This document shows, in pieces, positions 6,959-13,002 of a DNA stretch of 25,709 bases. The stretch spans positions 1 to 25,709 of the IMG/VR virus record IMGVR_UViG_3300026114_000013. One strand, written 5' to 3'. The notes under the pieces were generated by a model that worked only from the letters and a program-made list of their open reading frames with translations, searched no databases and was not told the origin of the DNA. Numbering within the stretch: the first letter of the stretch is position 1; the number at the start of each line of letters is the position of its first letter. Origin of the DNA: a virus. Position numbers and translations under genes: made by a program.

Positions 6959-7473
6959 AGGCCAAATCCTTCTTTGTCTCTAATCTCTTGGTCAACAGCA
7001 GTACCTTCGTATTCTACGTATCTATTCTTCGAAGAAGACTCGTACTCGTTCTCGCCTGTGCTAACTAAGTCAATAGTATATTTGAACATCCACTCTTCAG
7101 CTTCAGGGTACGCATCGTAGCCGATAATCTCACCACGTTCTGCTGACTTTACATAGGCGTTCATCGAGCCGGTCGGCAGTGCCGGTGTGTTTATCTCGAC
7201 TTTTTGAGTTGTGTGGGCAATATCATTGAGGGCGCTCAAATCTGAAGCGTGGACCTTACCCGTAACATGGAAAGTAGAATTCTTTAGTTTTTCAATAGAA
7301 ACTGCTTCTCCGTCGCAACCTATTTCAGTTCTCTCTAATTTCTTTTCGGTAGTAATAGTAAAACGAGAAGGATAATACAATGGAATAAAGTCTTCAGCAC
7401 TGTCTTCTATAGTATGTATACTAAAATCTAAGCTATCAGGAGTTGCAGAAGTTGGAAATTCATTGTCTGTCAT
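6955..7473 (-). CDS. Tail hub spacer-like protein
   Basis: A protein of 172 residues between the tape measure and the hub. It begins MTDNEFPTSATPDSLDFS and has a beta-rich core (PLYYPSRFTITTEKKLERTEIGCD ... FHVTGKVHASDLSALNDIA ... WMFKYTIDLVSTGENEYE). This resembles tail hub spacer proteins related to the tube fold, including the 'V-x-G-x-(V/I)-x-x-x-x-L-x-x-L' segment often seen in proteins that set the axis of the tail end. The role is to link the distal tube ring to the hub. The tape-measure gene's stop overlaps this ATG (TGACATAG-type junction around 7470-7473). The call is by position and pattern; a LysM-type domain is not evident. Confidence 0.6.
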   Translation of the reverse strand: MTDNEFPTSATPDSLDFSIHTIEDSAEDFIPLYYPSRFTITTEKKLERTEIGCDGEAVSIEKLKNSTFHVTGKVHASDLSALNDIAHTTQKVEINTPALPTGSMNAYVKSAERGEIIGYDAYPEAEEWMFKYTIDLVSTGENEYESSSKNRYVEYEGTAVDQEIRDKEGFGL

Positions 7474-9488
7474 AGTCCGTTAGAACCAAATTGACCGCTC
7501 GAAAGGTCGTCTTCATACATCACACCTTCAGTAACATCGACCATCCGCTGTCGGCTCGTAGAGTCCATGTCACCTTGGAAGTTCATCGTCACGTCGTTGT
7601 ACGTCTCTCCGCCAGAGCCAGCAGCTATACCACCCCCTCCTGTAGATGGAACATCAGGAGAAAGAGTATCTTGGAGTGTTCCGATTGCTCCAGCAGCAAT
7701 AGCCAAGCCAGCACCAAGTGTCAAAACACCCATCAAAACCGTCGCAAGTTTAGCTGCAACGCCGAGAGCGCCATTGAGCGCCCATGCAGCTTGGACCATT
7801 CCGTAGATACCAGCAATAGCAGAAGAAATCCAACTACCAGCCCAAAGAGAACTGAGATAGCTAAGAAGGCCACCTTGTAAAACTAACTGACCATTTAGAG
7901 CCAAAATAGCTCCTATCATCAGAGTCATAGCCTTTGAAGCTGCAATAATTATTCCAACAAGAGAAGCAATCGAAGCTATAATTATTAAAAGAGCTTGAAC
8001 CCATCTATTTCCTAGAATATCTGCTACTAATCTAATAATAGGCGTAAAGGTCGAAAGGACTCCAACAAATCTCACAACAGCCTTCAGAGCAAAGTAGACA
8101 AGTCTACCCACTTGGAACAACATTCCAGCTATCTTAGCCAGAGTGTCAGAGCTTTTCGCCCCCTCAATGATTACGTTACGGAAAAATTGAACGAATCCGC
8201 CAGCAGTTAGACCACTAAATTGAGAGACTACTTGTTCAATCACCGGACGGAGATTGACCATGCTCTGAAGAAGCCCTTCAAGAAGTGCAGCACCAGCATC
8301 CAGTCCTTCAAAGAATATTCCGCTATAGCCACGAAGTGCAGCAAGCTCGTCAGTTAGTCCTCTGACCTTGTTAACAACAGCACCAAGAAAGCGGTCTACG
8401 ATAGGACCAAATAGGTCAGCAATAGGCTGAATAGCTTGGAAAAGAGATTCTTTAAAGCTCTCCATCCGGTCTTCGGCCTGCTTCATCGAGCCTTCAAGAG
8501 TATTTGCTTCGCCGCCAAGCATCCCAAGAAGGCCAATGGTAGCTCCAACAGCACCTAGAGCTAAGAAAGACGTAGCAACCGCTCCAAGCTGAACAGCAAG
8601 GCCAGCAATAGCAGGCAGAAGCGTAGCAGTAATAGCGTAGACCTTTCTGAACGAAGGCTGTAGTCGTTTAAACGTCGAAACGAGTTTATCACCGACAACA
8701 TCGAGTGCTTGTAGTTGCTTCTTGGCTCTTTTAAATCGAACTTTATTTGAGTCAATATCTGGAATAGAGCCATTATTACGAGAAGCACTAACTAACGCAC
8801 TTCTACTTGCTCTCTCTAACCCACCTTCAGGCTGGTCCATCAAATCTTGGACGCGCCGTGGAACACCAGGAGCCGGACCACCGCCAGCACCGAGCATTTC
8901 GCTAAGGCGCTTTCCATCGAACTTCATTCCGCGAGGTGTTCTGAGAAAATTCATATCTTCTAATGGAGTTTCAAATTCGCTAAATATTCCATCAGGAAAT
9001 AGTTTCTCAGAGTCAGTAAGTTCTATTGTAGAACCACTTAGGTCAAAATCAGCAACACTATCATCATAATTAATTGAACTGGGTTTGTTGCTTTTCTTCC
9101 AACCCGGCAAGTTTTCTGTAATAGAAATATTCTGTCCAAGATTATTTCCAGCAAGCTTTCTGTTGACAGCTTGAAGCTCGCTAATCATTTTAGCCCGCTG
9201 TCTTACTGCTGGTGACGAAAGGCCGCGCTCTCCTTCACCCCCACCAGCAAACGGTTCAAACACCCCCGCCTCCATGTCAGCTTTAACCTTGTGCATTGCA
9301 CGCTGAATTTGACTCTTGAGGTTGTCTTCATCGAGCTTCAGTTCAAGCTCGTCAAAGTCTCCGTCGAGAATTTTATCAAGGTCAAAGTTAATATCAATAT
9401 CGTCTCCAATTGATTCAAGTTGTCTTTCAATTTTCTTTATATCTGAAGAATCTATTTTCTTCAGATGAACGTCAATATCAACACCCAT
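7470..9488 (-). CDS. Tail tape measure protein
   Basis: A protein of 672 residues directly after the tail-chaperone pair. The N-terminal ~110 residues are acidic and helical (DIKKIERQLESIGDDIDINFDLDK). The central and C-terminal parts carry long hydrophobic Ala/Gly/Leu/Ile stretches (VRFVGVLSTFTPIIRLVADI, ALLIIIASIASLVGIIIAAS, GAGLAIAAGAIGTLQD) of the kind that insert in the host membrane on ejection. It ends with a Gly-rich linker and NFQGDMDSTSRQRMVDV. It sets tail length: at the usual ~0.15 nm per residue this predicts a tail of about 100 nm. No peptidase or muralytic motif is seen, which fits an archaeal host without murein. The start follows the chaperone stop by two bases. Confidence 0.9.
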   Translation of the reverse strand: MGVDIDVHLKKIDSSDIKKIERQLESIGDDIDINFDLDKILDGDFDELELKLDEDNLKSQIQRAMHKVKADMEAGVFEPFAGGGEGERGLSSPAVRQRAKMISELQAVNRKLAGNNLGQNISITENLPGWKKSNKPSSINYDDSVADFDLSGSTIELTDSEKLFPDGIFSEFETPLEDMNFLRTPRGMKFDGKRLSEMLGAGGGPAPGVPRRVQDLMDQPEGGLERASRSALVSASRNNGSIPDIDSNKVRFKRAKKQLQALDVVGDKLVSTFKRLQPSFRKVYAITATLLPAIAGLAVQLGAVATSFLALGAVGATIGLLGMLGGEANTLEGSMKQAEDRMESFKESLFQAIQPIADLFGPIVDRFLGAVVNKVRGLTDELAALRGYSGIFFEGLDAGAALLEGLLQSMVNLRPVIEQVVSQFSGLTAGGFVQFFRNVIIEGAKSSDTLAKIAGMLFQVGRLVYFALKAVVRFVGVLSTFTPIIRLVADILGNRWVQALLIIIASIASLVGIIIAASKAMTLMIGAILALNGQLVLQGGLLSYLSSLWAGSWISSAIAGIYGMVQAAWALNGALGVAAKLATVLMGVLTLGAGLAIAAGAIGTLQDTLSPDVPSTGGGGIAAGSGGETYNDVTMNFQGDMDSTSRQRMVDVTEGVMYEDDLSSGQFGSNGL

Positions 9489-9490
9489 AA

Positions 9491-9829
9491 TTATTCAACA
9501 AAAGTAGCTTGATTTTCTGTCTCGTGACTCTGTTCGTTTTTATATGAAATTTTTTCAGTATAGCCACCCCTCGAAGCATTGAGGGTGCCAGATGGAGACG
9601 CGCCTTGTCCGTGTTCTTGTTCGGCTTCTTCTTGCTGGCGCTTTTCTTCCAGAAGTAAAACCTGTTTCTGGAAAGGGGTCATGTCAAGTTGTGAATCGCC
9701 AACTATTCCCCTGTCGTACTCTTTTTCAAGTATCGCAACCTCAGCCGCGAATCCGCTATCTACGAAAGTTTTCTGCTTTCTCGTCGTCGTCAGAAATGTC
9801 CAGCACGTCTTGAGCAATTTCGAGCGTTA
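9491..9829 (-). CDS. Tail assembly chaperone, frameshift extension (GT-type)
   Basis: An open frame of about 110 codons bounded upstream by TAA near 9830 and ending at 9491. It has no ATG and no Shine-Dalgarno near its beginning; only a TTG at 9817 could start it, and the residues from there to ~9764 (LLKTCWTFLTTTRKQKT) are the out-of-frame reading of the upstream gene. Past the junction it reads VDSGFAAEVAILEKEYDRG, then MTPFQKQVLLLEEKRQQEE and a polar C-terminus. I interpret it as the T extension of a G/GT tail chaperone, made as join(10223..9765, 9763..9491), about 243 residues in total. It helps the tape measure and tube subunits assemble and is absent from virions in known systems. Reading frame is +1 relative to the upstream gene. 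Confidence 0.72.
9756..9829 (-). promoter_or_regulatory. Probable programmed +1 (or -2) ribosomal frameshift window
   Basis: In this ~74-base window both the chaperone frame and the extension frame are open. The coding-strand stretch GAA AAC TTT C GTA GAT sits at 9773..9758. A one-base forward slip at TTT (9767..9765) onto TTC lets translation proceed with GTA at 9763 and bypass the TAG at 9758. A -2 slip, as in Mu-like phages, would reach the same frame. A -1 slip, the lambda type, would not. No strong stem-loop is evident by eye downstream. Confidence 0.6.
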
Positions 9830-10223
9830 GACCGTCTCGGAGTCCAATATTTTCTTCTTCGTCGTCAAAAATACCGAAGACCTGCTCCATTTCTTCATCA
9901 CTCATACCATCAGCGTCACACATAGACTGGTCAATGCCTTCGATAGCAGCGCGGGCCATGAGAACCACAAACTCCTGGTCGAGCTTCGCAGGGTCAATGT
10001 CACCTCCCTCGCGGCTCTCTTCAATCTCTTCAGTCGCATCTTCAATATCCATTCCAAACTTCGACTGAAGCGTACCAGTAATAGGAATTAGGCGCTGGTC
10101 TTCAAGCGGCCCAATTCCGAGCCGCATAGTTTCACCGAAATACTCGTACTCGTTTTCTTCTCTGTATTCTTTACCACGGATAGCAAGTTCTTTGAGGCGG
10201 GGAATATTGGCTTTGTCAGACAT
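9756..10223 (-). CDS. Tail assembly chaperone (G-type)
   Basis: A protein of 155 residues between the tail tube and tape-measure genes, the fixed position of gpG-type tail chaperones. It is acidic and mixed alpha/beta: RLKELAIRGKEYREENEYEY, then GIGPLEDQRLIPITGTLQSKFG, then a helical C-terminus (LDQEFVVLMARAAIEGIDQS; EEMEQVFGIFDDEEENIG). It ends KAENFRR at TAG 9758..9756. Just before the stop, codon TTT (9767..9765) is followed by C, so Phe-tRNA could re-pair from TTT to TTC and continue in the +1 frame into the extension at 9491. The leader GAATTAGCTAATT precedes ATG. It interacts with tape measure and tube proteins during assembly. Confidence 0.8.
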   Translation of the reverse strand: MSDKANIPRLKELAIRGKEYREENEYEYFGETMRLGIGPLEDQRLIPITGTLQSKFGMDIEDATEEIEESREGGDIDPAKLDQEFVVLMARAAIEGIDQSMCDADGMSDEEMEQVFGIFDDEEENIGLRDGLTLEIAQDVLDISDDDEKAENFRR

Positions 10224-10225
10224 AA

Positions 10226-10699
10226 TTAGCTAATTCTCTGAGCCATAAATTCATAGCTCGATTCGGTAGATTCGCCGCTAGACGCGCTATACTCTGAAGT
10301 AGTCACAATTGCATTTTCGATAGTTTCAGTGTTTCTAGTTTCAGGATTGTCACCACCAACCGTGTCGGAAGGATTTTCTTCGTCGGCATGAACAATCGTT
10401 ATATCAAAAACTTTTGGAGAACCGTCTTCAAGGAAAAGAAGGCTGTCCAAATTTCTTTCGTTACCGTTTGGAGTACGGACAACATTTCCAGCAAAACTAA
10501 TCGAACCATCAACGTCTATAGCATTGACTGCATATCCATCAGGATAGAGGCCAATTTCTCGAACACGTTCAACGTCAACCTCTTTAGTGAGGTCAACTTC
10601 AGAAACAGGAACTTCAAACGAAGAATTGTCAACACTCATCCGAACAAAAATATTCGCAGCCGTCTCAACTCTGTCAAGATTGTCGGGAGTAGAAACCAT
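10226..10699 (-). CDS. Tail tube protein
   Basis: A protein of 157 residues directly after the sheath gene. The beta-rich body (AANIFVRMSVDNSSFEVPVSE; AIDVDGSISFAGNVVRTPNG; PKVFDITIVHADEENP) with a long loop and a C-terminal strand (ENAIVTTSEYSASS ... YEFMAQRIS) matches the P2 FII / T4 gp19-like tube fold in size and strand order. Its 'EFMAQ' ending resembles 'TFMAE' endings of contractile-tail tubes. Hexameric rings of it form the inner conduit. The leader is a distinct AT-rich spacer: the 15-base word TTAATAAAAATTTTA (plus strand, 10706..10720) also precedes the decoration gene at 18384..18398. There is no Shine-Dalgarno. Confidence 0.85.
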   Translation of the reverse strand: MVSTPDNLDRVETAANIFVRMSVDNSSFEVPVSEVDLTKEVDVERVREIGLYPDGYAVNAIDVDGSISFAGNVVRTPNGNERNLDSLLFLEDGSPKVFDITIVHADEENPSDTVGGDNPETRNTETIENAIVTTSEYSASSGESTESSYEFMAQRIS

Positions 10700-10705
10700 A
10701 GTTAA

Positions 10706-10720
10706 TTAATAAAAATTTTA
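10706..10720 (-). repeat. 15-bp AT-rich leader repeat (before tail tube)
   Basis: The word ttaataaaaatttta is identical at 18384..18398 before the decoration gene. Both copies fill the short gap between a stop codon (CAG-AWT-TAA) and the next start. On the coding strand it gives a T5 run followed by ATTAA, so it may act as a weak terminator, a transcript-end/processing site or a start-enhancing leader for abundant structural proteins. Confidence 0.7.
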
Positions 10721-10721
10721 T

Positions 10722-12002
10722 TTAATTCTGAAGCGTCAGGTCGTTTCCAATCACAAAGTCGTTGTCGATGAATCTGATTGGTTCAGCAACATCAGCATAG
10801 AATCTGACCTTTGCAGTCGTCGGAGTGACTAGCTCAACTTCAGCATTATACGAGTAGATAGCATTACTCTGAGTCAGAGGTCGAGCAGACTTGTTAAGAA
10901 GGTCTTCAAGCTGACCAATGACACCCGGCGAGTTGAACTTTCCAATAAAGGGCTGTTCAAGCTCATGGACAGTCCCAATCAGGAAATCAACAACAAGCCG
11001 CGAGAAGCCGTACTTGTAAGCCTGCTCTTCGCTGTTCTCGTCACTGACCGTAGTAAGGTCGTCAACAACAGCCGCGCTCTGACCAATCCGCTGAAGTGGT
11101 GTAACGAACTTATCAATCAGGTCGCCACGCTCAGTCTCATTGAGGGCGCGGTACGGTCTGTCTCGAAGAACAAGTCGCTGATTGATGGGAGTGGAAGAAA
11201 TACCGATTGCAGCACGGAGGCCGACAAAGGCTCCAAGAAGCGACTCCATGTTGTCCATACGCGATGGAGCAACTAGTTGAAGCCGCGAATCATCATAACT
11301 GTTCGAGAATTCACTCGCATCAACAGGCGGCTCAACACCAGCAACAGCCAGAGCAAAGCTATACTCACTAGCCCTGGTAGTAACTGTTCCAAGAACACTC
11401 GACGTAACTCCAGACCGCTCTTTCAGAGCAGTCAGGAAATCAAAGTCGCCACCATACTCTTCAACAGCATTGAGGGCGCTCTGATACTTGACGTGGGTGT
11501 ACTCAAATGTCCCGCTGCTGCTCGGCGTTTCATCGAGCTTGAATCGGTCAGTAGCCGGATTGAAGTAGACCTTGCCCGACTCGACAGTCTTCTCTTCCAG
11601 GTCTTCAAGATAGAATTCAACTGTCTTGTCTTCGCTATCGACAGTGACCGTCATATCTTCGACCGACTCTTTAGCCGGATTATCAAGCTGACTAGTCGTG
11701 TCAGTTAGACCAGAAAGGTCTTGACTGACGGTTTCTTCTTCGGGAGCAACAGCAAGAATGGGCGAAGCTCCCTGGTTGCTTGCTCCAAAAATATTATACG
11801 TCAGACGAGAATCTTTACCAAATAGATTCTGCGCCTGAGAACCATTACTAATAGAATAGACCTCTTCGGTGTTTGCACTACCACTATCAAGGTCTGCCTC
11901 TCCAACAATCAGCGGCGTACCGGGCGAGTCGGCAGAACCACTCACAAACGGTGCGCTGTTGACCGAAGAAGTAACTCCGGGTTCTTTAGTATTACCAAGC
12001 AT
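10722..12002 (-). CDS. Tail sheath protein
   Basis: A protein of 426 residues of the contractile-tail sheath family. The N-terminus (APFVSGSADSPGTPLIVGEAD ... VYSISNGSQAQNLFGKDS) has the usual 'GTP-x-x-IG-x-A' start and 'LFG' pattern. A variable outer insert follows (residues ~95-170). The conserved core has RLQLVAPS, ESLLGAFVGLRAAIGISSTPINQR, LVLRDRPYRALNETE and GQSAAVVDDLTTVS. The C-terminus (YSYNAEVELVTPTTAKVRFYADVAEPIRFIDNDFVI) is the beta-strand extension that links sheath subunits. It forms the outer cylinder that contracts on infection. It lies between the terminator and the tube. ATG is preceded by AATTAATTTAACT with no Shine-Dalgarno. Confidence 0.92.
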   Translation of the reverse strand: MLGNTKEPGVTSSVNSAPFVSGSADSPGTPLIVGEADLDSGSANTEEVYSISNGSQAQNLFGKDSRLTYNIFGASNQGASPILAVAPEEETVSQDLSGLTDTTSQLDNPAKESVEDMTVTVDSEDKTVEFYLEDLEEKTVESGKVYFNPATDRFKLDETPSSSGTFEYTHVKYQSALNAVEEYGGDFDFLTALKERSGVTSSVLGTVTTRASEYSFALAVAGVEPPVDASEFSNSYDDSRLQLVAPSRMDNMESLLGAFVGLRAAIGISSTPINQRLVLRDRPYRALNETERGDLIDKFVTPLQRIGQSAAVVDDLTTVSDENSEEQAYKYGFSRLVVDFLIGTVHELEQPFIGKFNSPGVIGQLEDLLNKSARPLTQSNAIYSYNAEVELVTPTTAKVRFYADVAEPIRFIDNDFVIGNDLTLQN

Positions 12003-12009
12003 AGTTAAA

Positions 12010-12513
12010 TTAATTTACAATGTCAAGTTCTGTTGTAACTTCTTCAATATTCTCGTAATCAGAATCTTCCAAAATTAAGGAAGTAGTGAACGTAGCCGCC
12101 TGATTAAATTCGCTCTCAGACGGATTAACAAATTGGTGCGAAATTCCACCGCCGCCGTTCAAATCGACGCTGGAGATGCTATTCGAAAGCATTGAGGGGC
12201 GTGTAGACAACCTCATCAACTCTTTTTTGAGCTTATCATGAAGCTGACTGCCCTCTAATTCCCCACTGCCTCTTACCATAAAGGAAACTCGACACTCATA
12301 CGGAATTCTGTAAATCCGCGCTGCCTCGTCTCCTTGGTCGTCATAGACAGAAGTGAGGTAGTTATTTAACGACCCATCCATGTGCGTAGCGTTCCAGTCT
12401 TCAATTATTACACCCGGAACAGGCCGCTGGTCGGAACCTGAAACCAGTACTTCAGTAGAAAGCTGTGTGTCCAGATGTGACTGGAGAGCAGAAATTAACT
12501 CAGTTACTTCCAT
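12010..12513 (-). CDS. Tail terminator / tail completion protein
   Basis: A protein of 167 residues immediately upstream of the sheath gene. It starts with a helix (MEVTELISALQSHLDTQLSTEV), has strands with VPGVIIEDW and IYRIPYECRVSFMVRGSGE, a second helix (SQLHDKLKKELMRLS) and then C-terminal strands (AATFTTSLILEDSDYE). This alpha-beta order fits the tail terminator/completion (gpU, gp15-like) families, which cap the tail and bind the head connector. The call rests on pattern and position; sequence identity to a named family was not tested. The leader TATAGAATT precedes ATG. Confidence 0.65.
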   Translation of the reverse strand: MEVTELISALQSHLDTQLSTEVLVSGSDQRPVPGVIIEDWNATHMDGSLNNYLTSVYDDQGDEAARIYRIPYECRVSFMVRGSGELEGSQLHDKLKKELMRLSTRPSMLSNSISSVDLNGGGGISHQFVNPSESEFNQAATFTTSLILEDSDYENIEEVTTELDIVN

Positions 12514-12517
12514 AATT

Positions 12518-12712
12518 CTATACCGACCGCGTTAGATTGTCTTCAATAGCCTTCTTGACCAAGAGTGGTCCTTGCTGTTTCATTCTCGATTCGGCTGCTT
12601 CGGAGAAATCCACGCCCTCAATGCCTTCTTCATAGATTTTTTCTTGGAGCCAGAAGGCTTTTCGGACTGTCTCTTCGCCGTGTTCTTCAATAAGCTCGTC
12701 AATAGTGGGCAT
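12518..12712 (-). CDS. Small neck-region protein of unknown function (64 residues)
   Basis: The protein is 64 residues long, starting MPTIDELIEEHGEETVRKAFWLQEK and ending AIEDNLTRSV. It is helical and acidic, with no Cys or membrane segment. The ATG overlaps the upstream stop as TAATG, so it is co-translated with the 101-codon gene. Its G+C at 12601..12660 is 47%, back to the ordinary level after the AT-rich gene upstream. It lies between the neck protein and the tail terminator, so it may be a minor connector or assembly factor; no family is recognised. Confidence 0.7.
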   Translation of the reverse strand: MPTIDELIEEHGEETVRKAFWLQEKIYEEGIEGVDFSEAAESRMKQQGPLLVKKAIEDNLTRSV

Positions 12713-13002
12713 TATATTTCAAATTCTTCTCTCTTTTCAGGAAATACAAGATAATAAGGGTGGTCTAGATTTTCAATCAATGTACCTCCAAATTCAATAT
12801 CTCCTTCTTGTCTTTCTGTTATACTGTCAGATAAAGACCCTTCATCATAAGAAGTGGCTGTTATGGTATAAATAGAATCATTGGGAGCAAGAAGATTTTC
12901 AACATGATTTTTGAAATCAAGAGTTTCGTAACTCCAAGTTTTATCGCTTATACTTCCGGCTATTTCGCCAGTTTCGATATTTCTAATTGCTGCTCTTGTC
13001 AT
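12712..13002 (-). CDS. Protein of unknown function downstream of neck-peptidase fusion
   Basis: The start is set at 13002 because the ATG overlaps the stop of the 994-residue gene as ATGA; an ATG at 13017 would add five residues. The 96-residue product starts MTRAAIRNIETGEIAGSISD and contains SYETLDFKNHVENLLAP, SIYTITATSYDEGSLSDS and HPYYLVFPEKREEFEI. It appears beta-rich and moderately acidic and has no known motif. Base composition is AT-rich (12721..12780 is 30% G+C), like the C-terminal part of the 994-residue gene and unlike the gene after it, which suggests both were acquired together. It could be a partner, chaperone or inhibitor of the peptidase domain; that is inference only. Confidence 0.75.
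   Translation of the reverse strand: MTRAAIRNIETGEIAGSISDKTWSYETLDFKNHVENLLAPNDSIYTITATSYDEGSLSDSITERQEGDIEFGGTLIENLDHPYYLVFPEKREEFEI

Noticed and set aside
8561-8788. 75-codon frame overlapping the tape-measure gene on the same strand
   Set aside because: It lies wholly inside the tape-measure frame, has a Leu/Ser/Arg-rich composition typical of a shifted reading, and lacks a start signal.
9764-9817. TTG at 9817 as an independent start for the chaperone extension
   Set aside because: There is no Shine-Dalgarno, and the residues it would add (TCWTFLTTTRKQK) are basic and hydrophilic, out of keeping with the acidic proteome. The frameshift reading explains the overlap better.
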